DNA of 64,000 nt from Brettanomyces bruxellensis. Its lineage: Eukaryota > Ascomycota > Pichiomycetes > Pichiales > Pichiaceae. Made by a program: the position numbers and the translations under genes. Under the pieces are notes generated by a model that worked only from the letters and a program-made list of their open reading frames with translations, had not been told where the DNA came from and made no database searches. The DNA lies in contig NC_054689.1 in assembly GCF_011074885.1 (NCBI RefSeq), positions 2,170,001 through 2,234,000 of the forward strand, written 5' to 3'. Below, piece after piece: positions 20,082 through 30,204 of the stretch; the first letter of the stretch is position 1, and every line of letters starts with the position of its first letter.

Positions 20082-22907
20082 TCAGCTGTTATTTTTCTTC
20101 ATCCTTTTATTATACGAATGGATGAAATTATTGAGAATGCCATAGTCCTCACCCCTCTTGTCCCACTTAAACATGGTTAGCGCACCCTTTTGTGATCCTT
20201 TATTAAGCCTGGTCATCTGATTCTTTTTGAAAGTCAATATGGTATCGTATATCAGTATGTACTGCCGTAAATTCTGAACCATCGACACACGTTGGCATCT
20301 AAACTTCGATATTATGTCATACACCAGATCTTTTTCGTTATTGGCTGACTCAAGGCACTTGTCCTTCTCGCTGAGAAACAGATCAACGCAGGTATCTATA
20401 GTGCAAAAACATCCCGTTCTTCCACAACCAGCTGAGCAATGGACAACAACGGGAGACTTTTCTGTATCTGTTTCTGCTTGCAAATATCTTTTCAGAGAAA
20501 CTAAGGAAAGAAGTTCATCCGAATTAATTCTTCCTCCATAATCCTCCCATGAAAGAAGATGTATTTGAAGAACCTCGTGGGCTGGTTTTGATCCAATTGT
20601 TATTTGAAGTCTTCTGGCAACCAAGTCACCGCTCTCACTTCCCAACAAAGCGAAGTCATTATCCACTTCAAGGAGATGAACCTCAACAAGAATACCATTT
20701 GATGTGTATATTCCCTCATCCCAGTATGGTGCACACTTCTCCACTTCGTTTTCCCTCTCCGCCGTAAGAGAAAACACAAGTGGTACATTATGGTCACAAA
20801 TCACTCTCCAGAAATCGCCGATAGTTTCTTTTAGCGGGCCCTGAGTTGCAATATATTGAAACTCACTAGATGGGTAATGCAAATATGAAGCATTAATGTA
20901 AGAACTCTCTTCATCCAAATCATTTTCCCGTCCGTTATACTTCTGTATCTTAACCCTGGCGTGTTCGTATGGGAAAATATCCTTGTATCTATTTTTACGA
21001 CCCAACTCAACCCCGGCGGTGACCATCGGAATCTCTGCATCAGAAACTGACTTTGAGTTTTTATGCATACCTCTCGTCATTGCTTCATTAAGCCTGTGCC
21101 TTTCTTCAATTTGTAAATTATTAAATTTCCTGGATAGTTTTGTAGCCCCAAGATCAGGACCAAAAATATCCAGCAGCCACTTCGGCAGAACTTTCTTCTC
21201 ACCATCAGGTATATTAGTCGAGAGATGAAGAGATCTGTCAGGATCAAAATCTAGATCCTCCTCCTGGTGTCTCATCCGATAAAATGGATCATGAGCAGTA
21301 CTCGGTAAACTGAAATGGGAAAGCCCGAGTCCATCGTCAGATAGCCCATTATATGATGCAACAAATGATGGATTTGAGTATGATGAAGAGCCTGATTCAG
21401 CGGATGAGCTCGATGACAAGTCTGATTGCACATTATCATCGGATCCTAAGTTCGCAATTTTATTAGATTTATTTTTTGCTGGCGAATTCTCATAATGTAC
21501 ATCTTTATTTATTTTAACAGGTTGTCTTGTGGATGGAAGAGATCCTGAGCATATAAGTTCGGGAAAATCGTCCCCCATCTGGCTTAGACTGCCCTCAAGC
21601 ACAAATATAGAGGATTTCCACTTAGTGCAATTGACAAACTTCAGCGAGAGATGGTTAACTGAGCTTGACACGTCATCTGCAGTAGAAGAAAAATCATCGT
21701 ATAACAACACGCATGGAGGCAATTCAGTGTTACTATTTGTCAAATAGCTGGAAAATGTCTTCCTCTCAATGACAGCCAACGTCTGAACGCACTTCTCAAG
21801 AGTAAATGTAGCTCTTCTTAGTAAAGTAGATGGTAAGCAAATGTTTATTGCCCCAGAAATGTGGGCTTTGCAATACTCTTGGAACGGTCTGACATCAATA
21901 ACTAGTAATCCTTCATGGTTATGTTTTGACAAGTGTTCAACCATTTCAGCATACTTCCTTCTGGAAAGTAATGAGCAGCCTTCCGGCAAAGGATTCTTTC
22001 TATTCTTGAATCTCGAGGTCCTGCCTGTCAATGATTCAGAACTTGATACAAAATTTTGAAATCCAGAGGCACCAAAAGAGCGCATATTATTCTGGTTGTC
22101 CAGTTTTCCAAAGTGTGAGTTTATTGGAGAGATCGAAGAAGAAAATGAGTGTATAGAGCCCGAACTACTGTTTTGACGATGATAAGTAGAAAACCCAAAC
22201 ACCGGACGCTGAAAATTGAATTTTGGTTCAGTGGCAGAGCACGGTGTATGGAGCATATTCGCTTTAGTAGAAGGAGTTCGATTGGAGCCATCGTTCGTAG
22301 AAAAAGGCTCACTTTTGATAACTCTATGGCCAAACGCCTGTGAATTCTCTGGATAGCTCGGAGCACATAAACCTTTAAGTGTATTAACTTCAGAGATGTT
22401 ATCATTTGGAGCAGACATAAAGCATTCATCATGCAGTGGTGAACCTATTACCTTTTTGTCTGGTACTGATTCGTCACTGTCCGAGAATAATGTACTTATT
22501 GATCTGTTATCCCCCTGAGATCTCATAGAAACCGAGGGATTAAAATTTAAAGCAGTATTATCAACCAAAGTAGCTGAATCCGAATCCGAGGCAAACGAAG
22601 AACCCTCTGAAGTGTTTTTAACGTGTTTAGAAAAGGATATTTGTTGAGGCTTCAACATTAGGGACGGTAACTTGAGATGAATACCGGGTTTTTGATGCTT
22701 AGATACCCTTGGAAGAGGATCAAATCTGCATTCTTTAGGCGTCGAAGATAATATATGTGGTTTATGTTCCGTGCTAATTTTAGAAATGGTATTGTCAGAT
22801 ATTCCCTTACGAGACGCCACCGAAGAAAAATAGTCAACACTTGGATTTGATGTATGATTCTGAGGAAATGGGCATTGTGGTGAGTTTGCGACTGATGGAG
22901 AAGACAT
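20082..22907 (-). CDS. PTP3: Protein tyrosine phosphatase of the Ptp2/Ptp3 type, with rhodanese-like domain
   Basis: The frame extends upstream to a TTG, and the first ATG at 22907 gives 941 residues (MSSPSVANSPQ). After a long Ser-rich N-terminus comes a Cdc25/rhodanese-like domain (about 310-450, with GLLVIDVRPFQEYCKAHISGA) and a classical PTP domain. The P-loop HCSAGCGRTGCF puts the catalytic Cys near 826, and the general-acid loop carries SWEDYGG. This is the layout of S. cerevisiae Ptp3 (928 residues) and Ptp2, which dephosphorylate Fus3, Hog1 and Slt2. Length favours Ptp3, but a single ancestral Ptp2/Ptp3 is equally possible. The apparent rhodanese cysteine loop is degenerate, as expected for a MAP-kinase-docking module. 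Confidence 0.82.
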   Translation of the reverse strand: MSSPSVANSPQCPFPQNHTSNPSVDYFSSVASRKGISDNTISKISTEHKPHILSSTPKECRFDPLPRVSKHQKPGIHLKLPSLMLKPQQISFSKHVKNTSEGSSFASDSDSATLVDNTALNFNPSVSMRSQGDNRSISTLFSDSDESVPDKKVIGSPLHDECFMSAPNDNISEVNTLKGLCAPSYPENSQAFGHRVIKSEPFSTNDGSNRTPSTKANMLHTPCSATEPKFNFQRPVFGFSTYHRQNSSSGSIHSFSSSISPINSHFGKLDNQNNMRSFGASGFQNFVSSSESLTGRTSRFKNRKNPLPEGCSLLSRRKYAEMVEHLSKHNHEGLLVIDVRPFQEYCKAHISGAINICLPSTLLRRATFTLEKCVQTLAVIERKTFSSYLTNSNTELPPCVLLYDDFSSTADDVSSSVNHLSLKFVNCTKWKSSIFVLEGSLSQMGDDFPELICSGSLPSTRQPVKINKDVHYENSPAKNKSNKIANLGSDDNVQSDLSSSSSAESGSSSYSNPSFVASYNGLSDDGLGLSHFSLPSTAHDPFYRMRHQEEDLDFDPDRSLHLSTNIPDGEKKVLPKWLLDIFGPDLGATKLSRKFNNLQIEERHRLNEAMTRGMHKNSKSVSDAEIPMVTAGVELGRKNRYKDIFPYEHARVKIQKYNGRENDLDEESSYINASYLHYPSSEFQYIATQGPLKETIGDFWRVICDHNVPLVFSLTAERENEVEKCAPYWDEGIYTSNGILVEVHLLEVDNDFALLGSESGDLVARRLQITIGSKPAHEVLQIHLLSWEDYGGRINSDELLSLVSLKRYLQAETDTEKSPVVVHCSAGCGRTGCFCTIDTCVDLFLSEKDKCLESANNEKDLVYDIISKFRCQRVSMVQNLRQYILIYDTILTFKKNQMTRLNKGSQKGALTMFKWDKRGEDYGILNNFIHSYNKRMKKNNS

Positions 22908-25086
22908 ATTTTGACCTTGACTCGCGTTAATTTTTGTTTTCAAAAGACCAGTTCCTTTTTTTATAGAACCCAAGTTAAATAGTTTTCAGCTTTGTAATCC
23001 CAACAGGCCGGTGAGATAACTTTCGTGTTGCCTATCAAAGGGCAACCGATAAATATGACGTAAATCTTGAACAAATAAGGGGTATGCAAAGTATTAAAAT
23101 GAAGAGAAGATGCAGTTAATCGTACCGCACACCGTATATCTCTATTTGAACCCCTTACAATCAAGACAATTTTGTGTTTTGTAGGATTCAATCAAACAGC
23201 ACACACCCTATTTAAAATAATAAAAGAGCAGTGTTAGCCGGAAAGCAGTCTTGTAGATGGATGAACCTTAGAGAAAAAAAAACTCTATCTGAATATAAAT
23301 TCAACTTTTGTAATGATATCAAGGGATGTTAATCTACGACGCTTTTAAACGAAACTGTGTGGTATTAGGGGCTCATAAGTTACGATGGCGATTATATAAG
23401 TTCATGAAAAAAATAACTATCATTTTATATCAATTTATATTTTCTTTATGATTACATGCATGCCACCGGAACCCAACTGTCTCACCAGTTTCTCGATGGG
23501 TAAAAAAAATCGATTGTAAAAACTGGTCCCGTATCTTTTTCCCCCCGTTCATACCCTTTCAAACCCATAGACTTTTTTTTGACCCTGCCGTATTGTGCAC
23601 TGTGGGCCTGTCTAGCCAACGCGTTTCATGTTCTTCATTTATATTATTTTTATATTTTTTACACCCCGCCATTGTGCACATTCAGTGCCAAAACTGATTA
23701 CATCAGAGATTTTTTTTGGTCTTAATTCCACGATCAACAGCTAGATTTTATTTATACTACTATTTTTATATTCCCCTATTTACTTTTGCCGTCAAAAAGC
23801 TGTTAGTGATATATCAGTTTTATTTTTATACATACGTCCAAAGCTTACTCATTTGCTATATTTTGTATCTTAAGGGAAGATAAGTGTATCCATGGGTAAA
23901 ACTAACATGATATTTATTATTCTATTATTGAGAAAACTCAATTGTATTTTTTTTTTTTTCGGCAAATGAATTGTGTTCACCATAGGCGCTAGTACGCCGA
24001 AGTTTTTCTATCCGTCGTATTTTCTATTATTAAATTTTTTTGTTAAAGTACATCTTTTTTTCCCCTTCTTTTCTTTGGTTCTCATGTATGCCACTCTATC
24101 TATGTGAAAAAAACATGAGTGTCATTAATTTATGTGGTCGGAGTTACTACCTCCTATAGCACATTCCAACGATGCGATTATCATGCTTTCTTATAAGACG
24201 TTTCAAAATCGTCGACTTAAACAAAAAAAAAGTTTTCGTATATACTAATGTATAAGAAATGATTTCCTTTCTCTTCTACTTTGCAATTATTATCTACTCA
24301 GAAATATATATTTTGAGCACAAGGAGTGTTACGTACGTGTGCTTGTCTGTACCGTTTCTTTAAATAGCAGAGTAAAAAAAAGTCAAGGGTCTAGGCCCTA
24401 TTCCGTTTCCACGGTGTGTATTGTTTCGACTCCTTTGTACTTGTACAGCTAGGCTATATATATTTTTTATAAAGGGGCTTAAAAACTATACGCGAGGGAA
24501 AGAAAAAAAAAATAAAAATGAGAATAGTATTCAGCCTTTCAGTTATTAGCGCGGAAAAGAAACGGCTGACATTTTATGACGTCACACGCTAAGATACTTT
24601 ATATGTATTTTTTTTCGTATTTGCAGAAATTCGATGCTTTTTCTATATGTAGCCTGTTTACAGATGTCTATTATCTCCAAAAGATCATATCTGTTCCCAA
24701 TCTAATATTCCCAAGTATTTCCCAGCCTCAAAGATATATGCACATTCTTAATATTGTTAGACCTTCCAAAATGCATATCGGCATCGGTAGATCTTGTTGA
24801 ATTTGTTGTTTGTTTGTTTGTTTCAGGTTTCTCCCCGTGTGTATTATGTGATCAAAGTTTGACACAATTGTTTTTGAGTCAACTAAAGTTAAGTTACATC
24901 GAGAACTATCTTGCTACTAATATCATATACATTGTTTATTGTTTGTGTGCATTAACTTGAATATCGTGATGAATCACTCATATATCATATGGACATTTAT
25001 TTCTTCTACCGTTAATTCATGCGCTAACGTTCGAATCATATATTCTCGATCGTTTGGTGATGATAGTATTTGTTTTGTATACGGAT
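22908..25086. promoter_or_regulatory. 2.18 kb gene-free region upstream of the phosphatase gene
   Basis: No convincing coding gene, tRNA or spliced small gene was found on either strand. The two short frames at 24576-24800 and 24754-24960 have no family features. The region has many T-rich and A-rich runs, a perfect CRE palindrome at 24577-24584, and ATTGTGCAC repeated at 23592-23600 and 23671-23679 in similar flanks. It also holds the PAH1 3' end on its right side. Confidence 0.5.
24577..24584. promoter_or_regulatory. CRE palindrome TGACGTCA
   Basis: This is a perfect 8-bp ATF/CREB site. In S. cerevisiae such sites bind Sko1 and Aca1/Aca2. It lies 1.67 kb upstream of the phosphatase start, so a link to that gene is only a possibility. 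Confidence 0.35.
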
Positions 25087-27810
25087 TTAATTTCTGATGA
25101 ATGATCCATGCACTGTGGTGGGATTCATAACGGTTGTTGCGGAAGAGCTTCCATGTTTTGTTGTAAATGTAGGTGTTCCTTGGTCCTCCAATGCATGATT
25201 TGATGTATTCTTCTGCATCCCCGTTTCTTTAATCAAAGAGGCTTCTTCTTCTTTCTCTTCTTTTTTGTCGTTCCTCACCTTCAAACCTTCCTCTTCTCGC
25301 TCGTAATCTTTATCTTCGGCCACACTTTCGCCACCTATGTTATCATCATAATCCTCCAATTCATCCCCGTCAAAGTCACTTCCGACACTGTCTTCATCTT
25401 CATATTCCATATCGGGATCATCTTCGTAAACATAATCCGGATCCTCATCCAAATCATCCCCGATCTCTTCATCTTCGTCATCGTGAGCCCCATTTTCACT
25501 TTCCAAAATACTATCATCTTTCTCATCCTCCTTCTCATCTACATTTTCATTGGACCTCATAAAGAAAGATTTTAATCGCGGGCTCAGTGATCCAACGTTT
25601 CTGGCCTCTTCGTGTGATGATGATGTTTCGTTGTCTTCACCACCATTGCTCTCATTTGTGGTACTCTCATCTTCCGAAATGTCGGTTAAGTCCGGTATCG
25701 GATTCCTCCAAAACGTTACGTCACTAAAACGATTTGCGGCATCATTTAATTCTGAACCCACTCCTTTGCTGGATTTTGAAATGCTCACAGGAGGAAAAAA
25801 TTGATCAACCAACTCTCCTATAGAAACATATGACGCCTTATAGCCAGCCATCTCTAAAAGTTCCATATGCACTTCACTATCTGTGTTGATGGTAAATATA
25901 CGGGAGGAAGGAATTCCTACACTCCGATATGATAATGCATCAGTAATTCTGTTACCAAATCCAGCGTAAAATGGCGTTTTTAGTTCCTCCCCCGGAAGGC
26001 CACTCTCATCACAGTTTGACTCTCCCACTTTTTCCTTTGTATTCATACTTTTCAGAATGTCACTACCTGTCAAATGTGATTCTGGTATCGAATCAAACCG
26101 TTGTGAGTCAATACTGTTCGCATTGTTGTTACTATCAAATGAACCTCCGTTGTCACCTTTCGTTAGCGTTTGATTTGCCTTTTCTTCATCCAACATTCTG
26201 GAAGAACCTGTATTTGTGTTCGTATTAATATCAGTAAAGCTGCTTGAATCAGTTGTTGCGGGTAATTCGCGTGCTATCTCATCGCCAGATGAGCCATCAA
26301 AAATATTTAGCTCTGAAGCATTTTCCATATGATCTTCTCTGCCAGACTCATTAGGAAAATACAATGCTTCAATATCTTTTAAGCATGCCATCTTGAAAAC
26401 TTGAGGCTTTTTTAGAACAATTTCTCGTTTTAAAGCTTCCATTGTCCTATCTGGAGAAAGTATAACTGGCCCAAATGGCAGACTGTATCCATTCTGGTAG
26501 ACCCCATTAAGATATGACCGTGTCATATCTGCAAGGCCAACGGATCTTGCCGTTAAATATATTATGTTGTATCCGTTGTTCTTTATATCACTGAATAATC
26601 TGGCAACACCCTCGTGTGTCCAATCTTTACCAAACATCGTAAACAAATGACCTAAAGTATCGGACTTGGTAATGGTTCCGTCTATGTCTGATATCGCGAT
26701 AGGCACGTTCCATTTCCATAAATATAAATATGCACCAATGACGGATTTCCCTTTATTCACGCTATACTCGACTTTATTTCTACCGTATTCTAAGGACATG
26801 CATTTCAATTGAGCAGATGTTAATCTCAATGTTTTAAAGTAGACCGTACTTTTCTTTGATTGAAGCTCATCTCCAGAAGATGTTTTCGCACTTCCGGATG
26901 AAATTGATCCTGCTGTAGTTTGATCGCTGCTGTCATCTTGTTCATTTTTACCGGTATCATCCGAACCATGAGATGAAGGATTGGATGATAAGGAAGTCGC
27001 ATCCTCACTTTCAGCAGGCGAAGTACCATTTCCTGTTATTCTAATATTACCATTAAGGTCTTTGTTTATAAGCATGTTATAATCCACATCAGAGCCAAAC
27101 TCGTCCGCTAAAAGCTGTTTGATAACTTTGTCAGAATCATGAAGGTCCTTCGCATCGCTTTTGTAGCCATGCATATCAAGAAGTATATCTCCATTAGCTT
27201 CCACAGTAGAAGGGATATTTTTCTTCTTGAATCTCTTCGATATACTCTCTGCCCTCTCCAAAGATTTCAATGTGTTGGTTCTTTCGAGTTCATATTTGGG
27301 GCCCGTTTCTGATCCATCACCTAGCTTTAAATGGTCCATTTGATCGTTAACATCCGGTGAATCATTTCCTTCGCTATTACTTTTCAAGTCCGAAAGAACT
27401 TGCGTACCACCATTTATATCTAGGTATTCTGGCTCCCCTTGAGATTCTAAATTTGGGCTTTTTGGACTCATTCGAGGACTAGCTTCAGGAGAAGGAGATG
27501 CACTTACTACTGGAGATGTCTGCATATCTTTTGGGACATCTGCATCAGTTTCAAACACAAAAAAAGCTTCTCCACCCTCACCCAACTTCATTGGAATATC
27601 TGTTGTTTCACCATTGACAATAAAGTTGACTTTCTTTTGCGACGGCCTTAGTAGTTGAAATTTTCCAAACCGCACATGGAAGGGGGAGCAGTACAACGAT
27701 CCATCTTCGTTTTCCACAACTATAACATCGATTGCACCAGAAAGAGTTGCCGGATTCAATGAGCTCCATGTCTTCGAAACGGAGCCAATGGCTCTTCCAA
27801 CATATTGCAT
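25087..27810 (-). CDS. PAH1: Phosphatidate phosphatase (lipin)
   Basis: The 907-residue protein (S. cerevisiae Pah1 862) starts with the amphipathic and N-LIP segment MQYVGRAIGSVSKTWSSLNP, including the conserved glycine region KLGEGGEAFFVFE. The catalytic haloacid-dehalogenase-type C-LIP domain has DIDGTITKSD (DxDxT, first Asp near 373) and IIYLTARSVG. It converts phosphatidate to diacylglycerol at the ER/nuclear membrane, controlling storage lipid versus phospholipid synthesis. Ser/Thr-Pro-rich regions around residues 100-120 suggest phosphorylation control. A strongly acidic stretch near residues 785-835 is longer than I expect for the family and fits the region used to contact Nem1-Spo7. 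Confidence 0.96.
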   Translation of the reverse strand: MQYVGRAIGSVSKTWSSLNPATLSGAIDVIVVENEDGSLYCSPFHVRFGKFQLLRPSQKKVNFIVNGETTDIPMKLGEGGEAFFVFETDADVPKDMQTSPVVSASPSPEASPRMSPKSPNLESQGEPEYLDINGGTQVLSDLKSNSEGNDSPDVNDQMDHLKLGDGSETGPKYELERTNTLKSLERAESISKRFKKKNIPSTVEANGDILLDMHGYKSDAKDLHDSDKVIKQLLADEFGSDVDYNMLINKDLNGNIRITGNGTSPAESEDATSLSSNPSSHGSDDTGKNEQDDSSDQTTAGSISSGSAKTSSGDELQSKKSTVYFKTLRLTSAQLKCMSLEYGRNKVEYSVNKGKSVIGAYLYLWKWNVPIAISDIDGTITKSDTLGHLFTMFGKDWTHEGVARLFSDIKNNGYNIIYLTARSVGLADMTRSYLNGVYQNGYSLPFGPVILSPDRTMEALKREIVLKKPQVFKMACLKDIEALYFPNESGREDHMENASELNIFDGSSGDEIARELPATTDSSSFTDINTNTNTGSSRMLDEEKANQTLTKGDNGGSFDSNNNANSIDSQRFDSIPESHLTGSDILKSMNTKEKVGESNCDESGLPGEELKTPFYAGFGNRITDALSYRSVGIPSSRIFTINTDSEVHMELLEMAGYKASYVSIGELVDQFFPPVSISKSSKGVGSELNDAANRFSDVTFWRNPIPDLTDISEDESTTNESNGGEDNETSSSHEEARNVGSLSPRLKSFFMRSNENVDEKEDEKDDSILESENGAHDDEDEEIGDDLDEDPDYVYEDDPDMEYEDEDSVGSDFDGDELEDYDDNIGGESVAEDKDYEREEEGLKVRNDKKEEKEEEASLIKETGMQKNTSNHALEDQGTPTFTTKHGSSSATTVMNPTTVHGSFIRN

Positions 27811-28514
27811 TTGTCCTTAATTAAAAATTGGTTATTCAGCTTGATGAATTACTTGATGCTTTTCCGAGGAACACCTGAAACACCATGAAATAAAATTGAC
27901 AGCAATGAACTAGTTTAACAATCAGGTGCCAAAGTATAAGAATTTTGAAAGTAAAGAATGAGAAAAAAAAAGAATAGTAGTCCCGAATAGAAATTTATAG
28001 ACAACAAGAGTTGAATAAATTGAAACACCTTTAAAAAAAGGGGCAGGCCGAACGAAGTGGGCACAACTTTAACAATAGCCGAAAATAGATTTGGGGACTG
28101 GGCTTTTTGAATCATCGGCTAAGTATGCCTGCCTGTGTATAAATGCTCTACGCAAAAAATAATTGTTCATCAATAAGGATGTGATCTTTTTTTTGGTGGG
28201 GAGAAAACGCGAGAGAAAGGAAAAATACTACTCCCTTCGTAAAGAAGCGACTCGACAAATTATTGACCACATCTTCTGTTGGGCAAATTTCTACAGTTTA
28301 ATTTAACCTACAACCCTGTACTTACAATGATATTAGGTGGGTGTTTTAATCCAAGATGCATAAGCTCTTGAATGGTGGGTTTTTGCTCCACATTCTCAAT
28401 GCGATCAATGAGACAAGTAAATCACATATATTAAAAATTGACATTCTTATCTAGTATATTAGATAGATACACAAAAGAAAGTTGATGGAGGTTTCATTTC
28501 GTGAATTCGCAAAG
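27811..28514. promoter_or_regulatory. PAH1 promoter / eIF3h 3' region
   Basis: These 704 bp between PAH1 and the eIF3h stop codon hold no supported gene. I looked for the inositol-responsive consensus CATGTGAAAT and saw no exact match. Confidence 0.4.
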
Positions 28515-29531
28515 TTACAAGTCCAAACTCTTCTGTATACCCGTAGTTTTTGCATGCTCCACAGACCCGGTTGTACTAACGTTATTACAGAGGCTGCTCA
28601 ACAAACCACCAGAAACTACGTGTTCATACTTAGATGGAACCTGCGGTAGCTTGTAGTGCTCCTTCCAATCTAATTCTGGCTCCTCAGCAGTTGGATCCGT
28701 CTTTAAATGGTCAAGATGTTCCTGCTTAGCTCTAAGTTTCCACTGATTGATCTTTGTAAGCTCTCTACTAAGAGATCTCTGGAAGTAATTGAAGTTGCCC
28801 AAGTTATGGTTAAAGTTATCAATAGCATCAATTAATTGCTCTGACGTCTGTGTAGTTATTTTCAAATAATTTGAGGTCAACTCGAGCTCATTGCCATACT
28901 CAGAATTCACATCCAACTCCTGAATTTTTAAATCAGTTAGGTTACTGTTTCTGATTTTACTTGGAACTTCTTCGAAAATATTCCTGTAGGTGAGCCTATT
29001 GTCTATGAGATTTCTGGCGGCAAATCTAGCCTCGGAATTCCATGTCTTCACGAATGCATCACTCAACTTTAAGACTTGCAAACTTAGCAAGCTATCGGTT
29101 GATTTACATGGATCATAGATAACAAATATAACAGGCAATGTACTCTTCTCTTCCTCAACCATTTTCTTTTGCAAGCGAAGCATAGACTCAACAACCGTCT
29201 GTCTGTTCTGCTTACCCTTGGTGGCAGTCATAAACCATCCTAAAAGCTTGACACCTATTTTACTGTCATTAAGTTTGGTTTGGAAATCTGCCTGAAATTT
29301 TGCGTTAGATGACTTTGTATTGAACACATCATCACCACTCGTATGTTGATTAGGAAAGTTAATTATGTGAGATATGTTGAGAATTCTTTCCTCCTGGTCG
29401 TCAAATCCATATAAAGGGCCCGATGAAGTTCCTGGGTAATGCTTCTGGCCTATTTGTGCCAGTTTTAGTGCAACACTTGCATTTATCTCGACCAAAAAGG
29501 GCTCTGAAATTCTTGATTGTTCTTCAGTCAT
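28515..29531 (-). CDS. Translation initiation factor 3 subunit h (MPN domain)
   Basis: The 338-residue protein has an N-terminal MPN domain beginning FLVEINASVALKLAQIGQKH and GPLYGFDDQEERILNISHII. The JAMM zinc motif (HxH...SxxxxD) is absent, as in the non-catalytic MPN subunits. The C-terminal part fits eIF3h: NLGNFNYFQRSLSREL, then EEPELDWKEHYKLPQVPSKYE and SGGLLSSLCNNV, parallel to the human region around EEPLPEEDLSKLFKPPQPP and LLIAGQINTYCQNI. eIF3h belongs to the eIF3 PCI-MPN octamer, which S. cerevisiae has lost and which S. pombe, Neurospora and animals keep in varying degree. It is divergent with KRS1, which also serves translation. The alternative is a CSN6/Rpn8-like MPN protein, but the C-terminus argues against it. 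Confidence 0.85.
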   Translation of the reverse strand: MTEEQSRISEPFLVEINASVALKLAQIGQKHYPGTSSGPLYGFDDQEERILNISHIINFPNQHTSGDDVFNTKSSNAKFQADFQTKLNDSKIGVKLLGWFMTATKGKQNRQTVVESMLRLQKKMVEEEKSTLPVIFVIYDPCKSTDSLLSLQVLKLSDAFVKTWNSEARFAARNLIDNRLTYRNIFEEVPSKIRNSNLTDLKIQELDVNSEYGNELELTSNYLKITTQTSEQLIDAIDNFNHNLGNFNYFQRSLSRELTKINQWKLRAKQEHLDHLKTDPTAEEPELDWKEHYKLPQVPSKYEHVVSGGLLSSLCNNVSTTGSVEHAKTTGIQKSLDL

Positions 29532-30204
29532 TTTTGTTTATGTATGAATGTGATATTCACAGTTATGCACACTCACAAGTACTGTTGTCACTTGATCCTA
29601 TATGTGTTGACGAATATTTTACCTCCTCTTGGAACGGACGGAAGAAAAAATTTTCTTTCATTGGATTTCAACAGATAGCAATTTTTCACGCGCCAAACAC
29701 TATGTTACATCCGTACACTGAATATATTCCATAATAATGTTGGTTACTAAAAATTTGAGGCGATAAAATTTACGATTTCATGTATTCTGGCGACGTCCGA
29801 CCACGTCTATTTTTTTGTCTTAGAGCAAGATATTCTTATATAAATATTACTTTGATTTTCAGAATACTGGCGCATTTATGTAATGTTCAATATTTTGTAA
29901 CTCGTCTGTTAACTATATTTTCTGCCCACTTAAGCTGTTGCCGTTCTTGCATGCTCTTTTTTACATATAGAGTCAGTGACTCGCGCGCTAGCTTAATTTT
30001 TTATTTTTTTTTTTTTTTTTCACTCAAGATTCAAAGATTCTTTGTATTTTTTCCCGACATTTTTTTTTCAAAAGCGAAATTTTGTTAAGGTGAGTTAACT
30101 TATTTTTTTAACTTAAAACAACGTTGTTGCTTTCTTCTTAGTCTCCTTATCCTATCGGAAAGTACATTTTTTGTAGCAGTTTTATTCCAAGCATACTTTT
30201 AACA
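29532..30204. promoter_or_regulatory. eIF3h/KRS1 divergent promoter region
   Basis: These 673 bp separate two divergently transcribed translation genes. A Gcn4-type palindrome lies at 29970-29982, followed by a long T tract (about 30003-30020) that could exclude nucleosomes next to the KRS1 start. A small frame at 29780-30088 has no recognisable product. Confidence 0.5.
29970..29982. promoter_or_regulatory. Paired inverted Gcn4 sites upstream of KRS1
   Basis: The 13-bp palindrome GAGTCAGTGACTC contains two TGACTC cores in opposite orientation, about 225 bp upstream of the KRS1 ATG. S. cerevisiae KRS1 is known to respond to general amino-acid control, so Gcn4 regulation is a reasonable inference here. 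Confidence 0.6.

Noticed and set aside
22908..22973. An N-terminal extension of the phosphatase beginning at TTG
   Set aside because: No ATG is present in the extension and no splice site brings one in; the ATG at 22907 is preferred, although near-cognate initiation cannot be excluded.
24576..24960. Two overlapping short frames in the large gap upstream of the phosphatase gene
   Set aside because: They are AT-rich, featureless and in different frames; no splice signals connect them.
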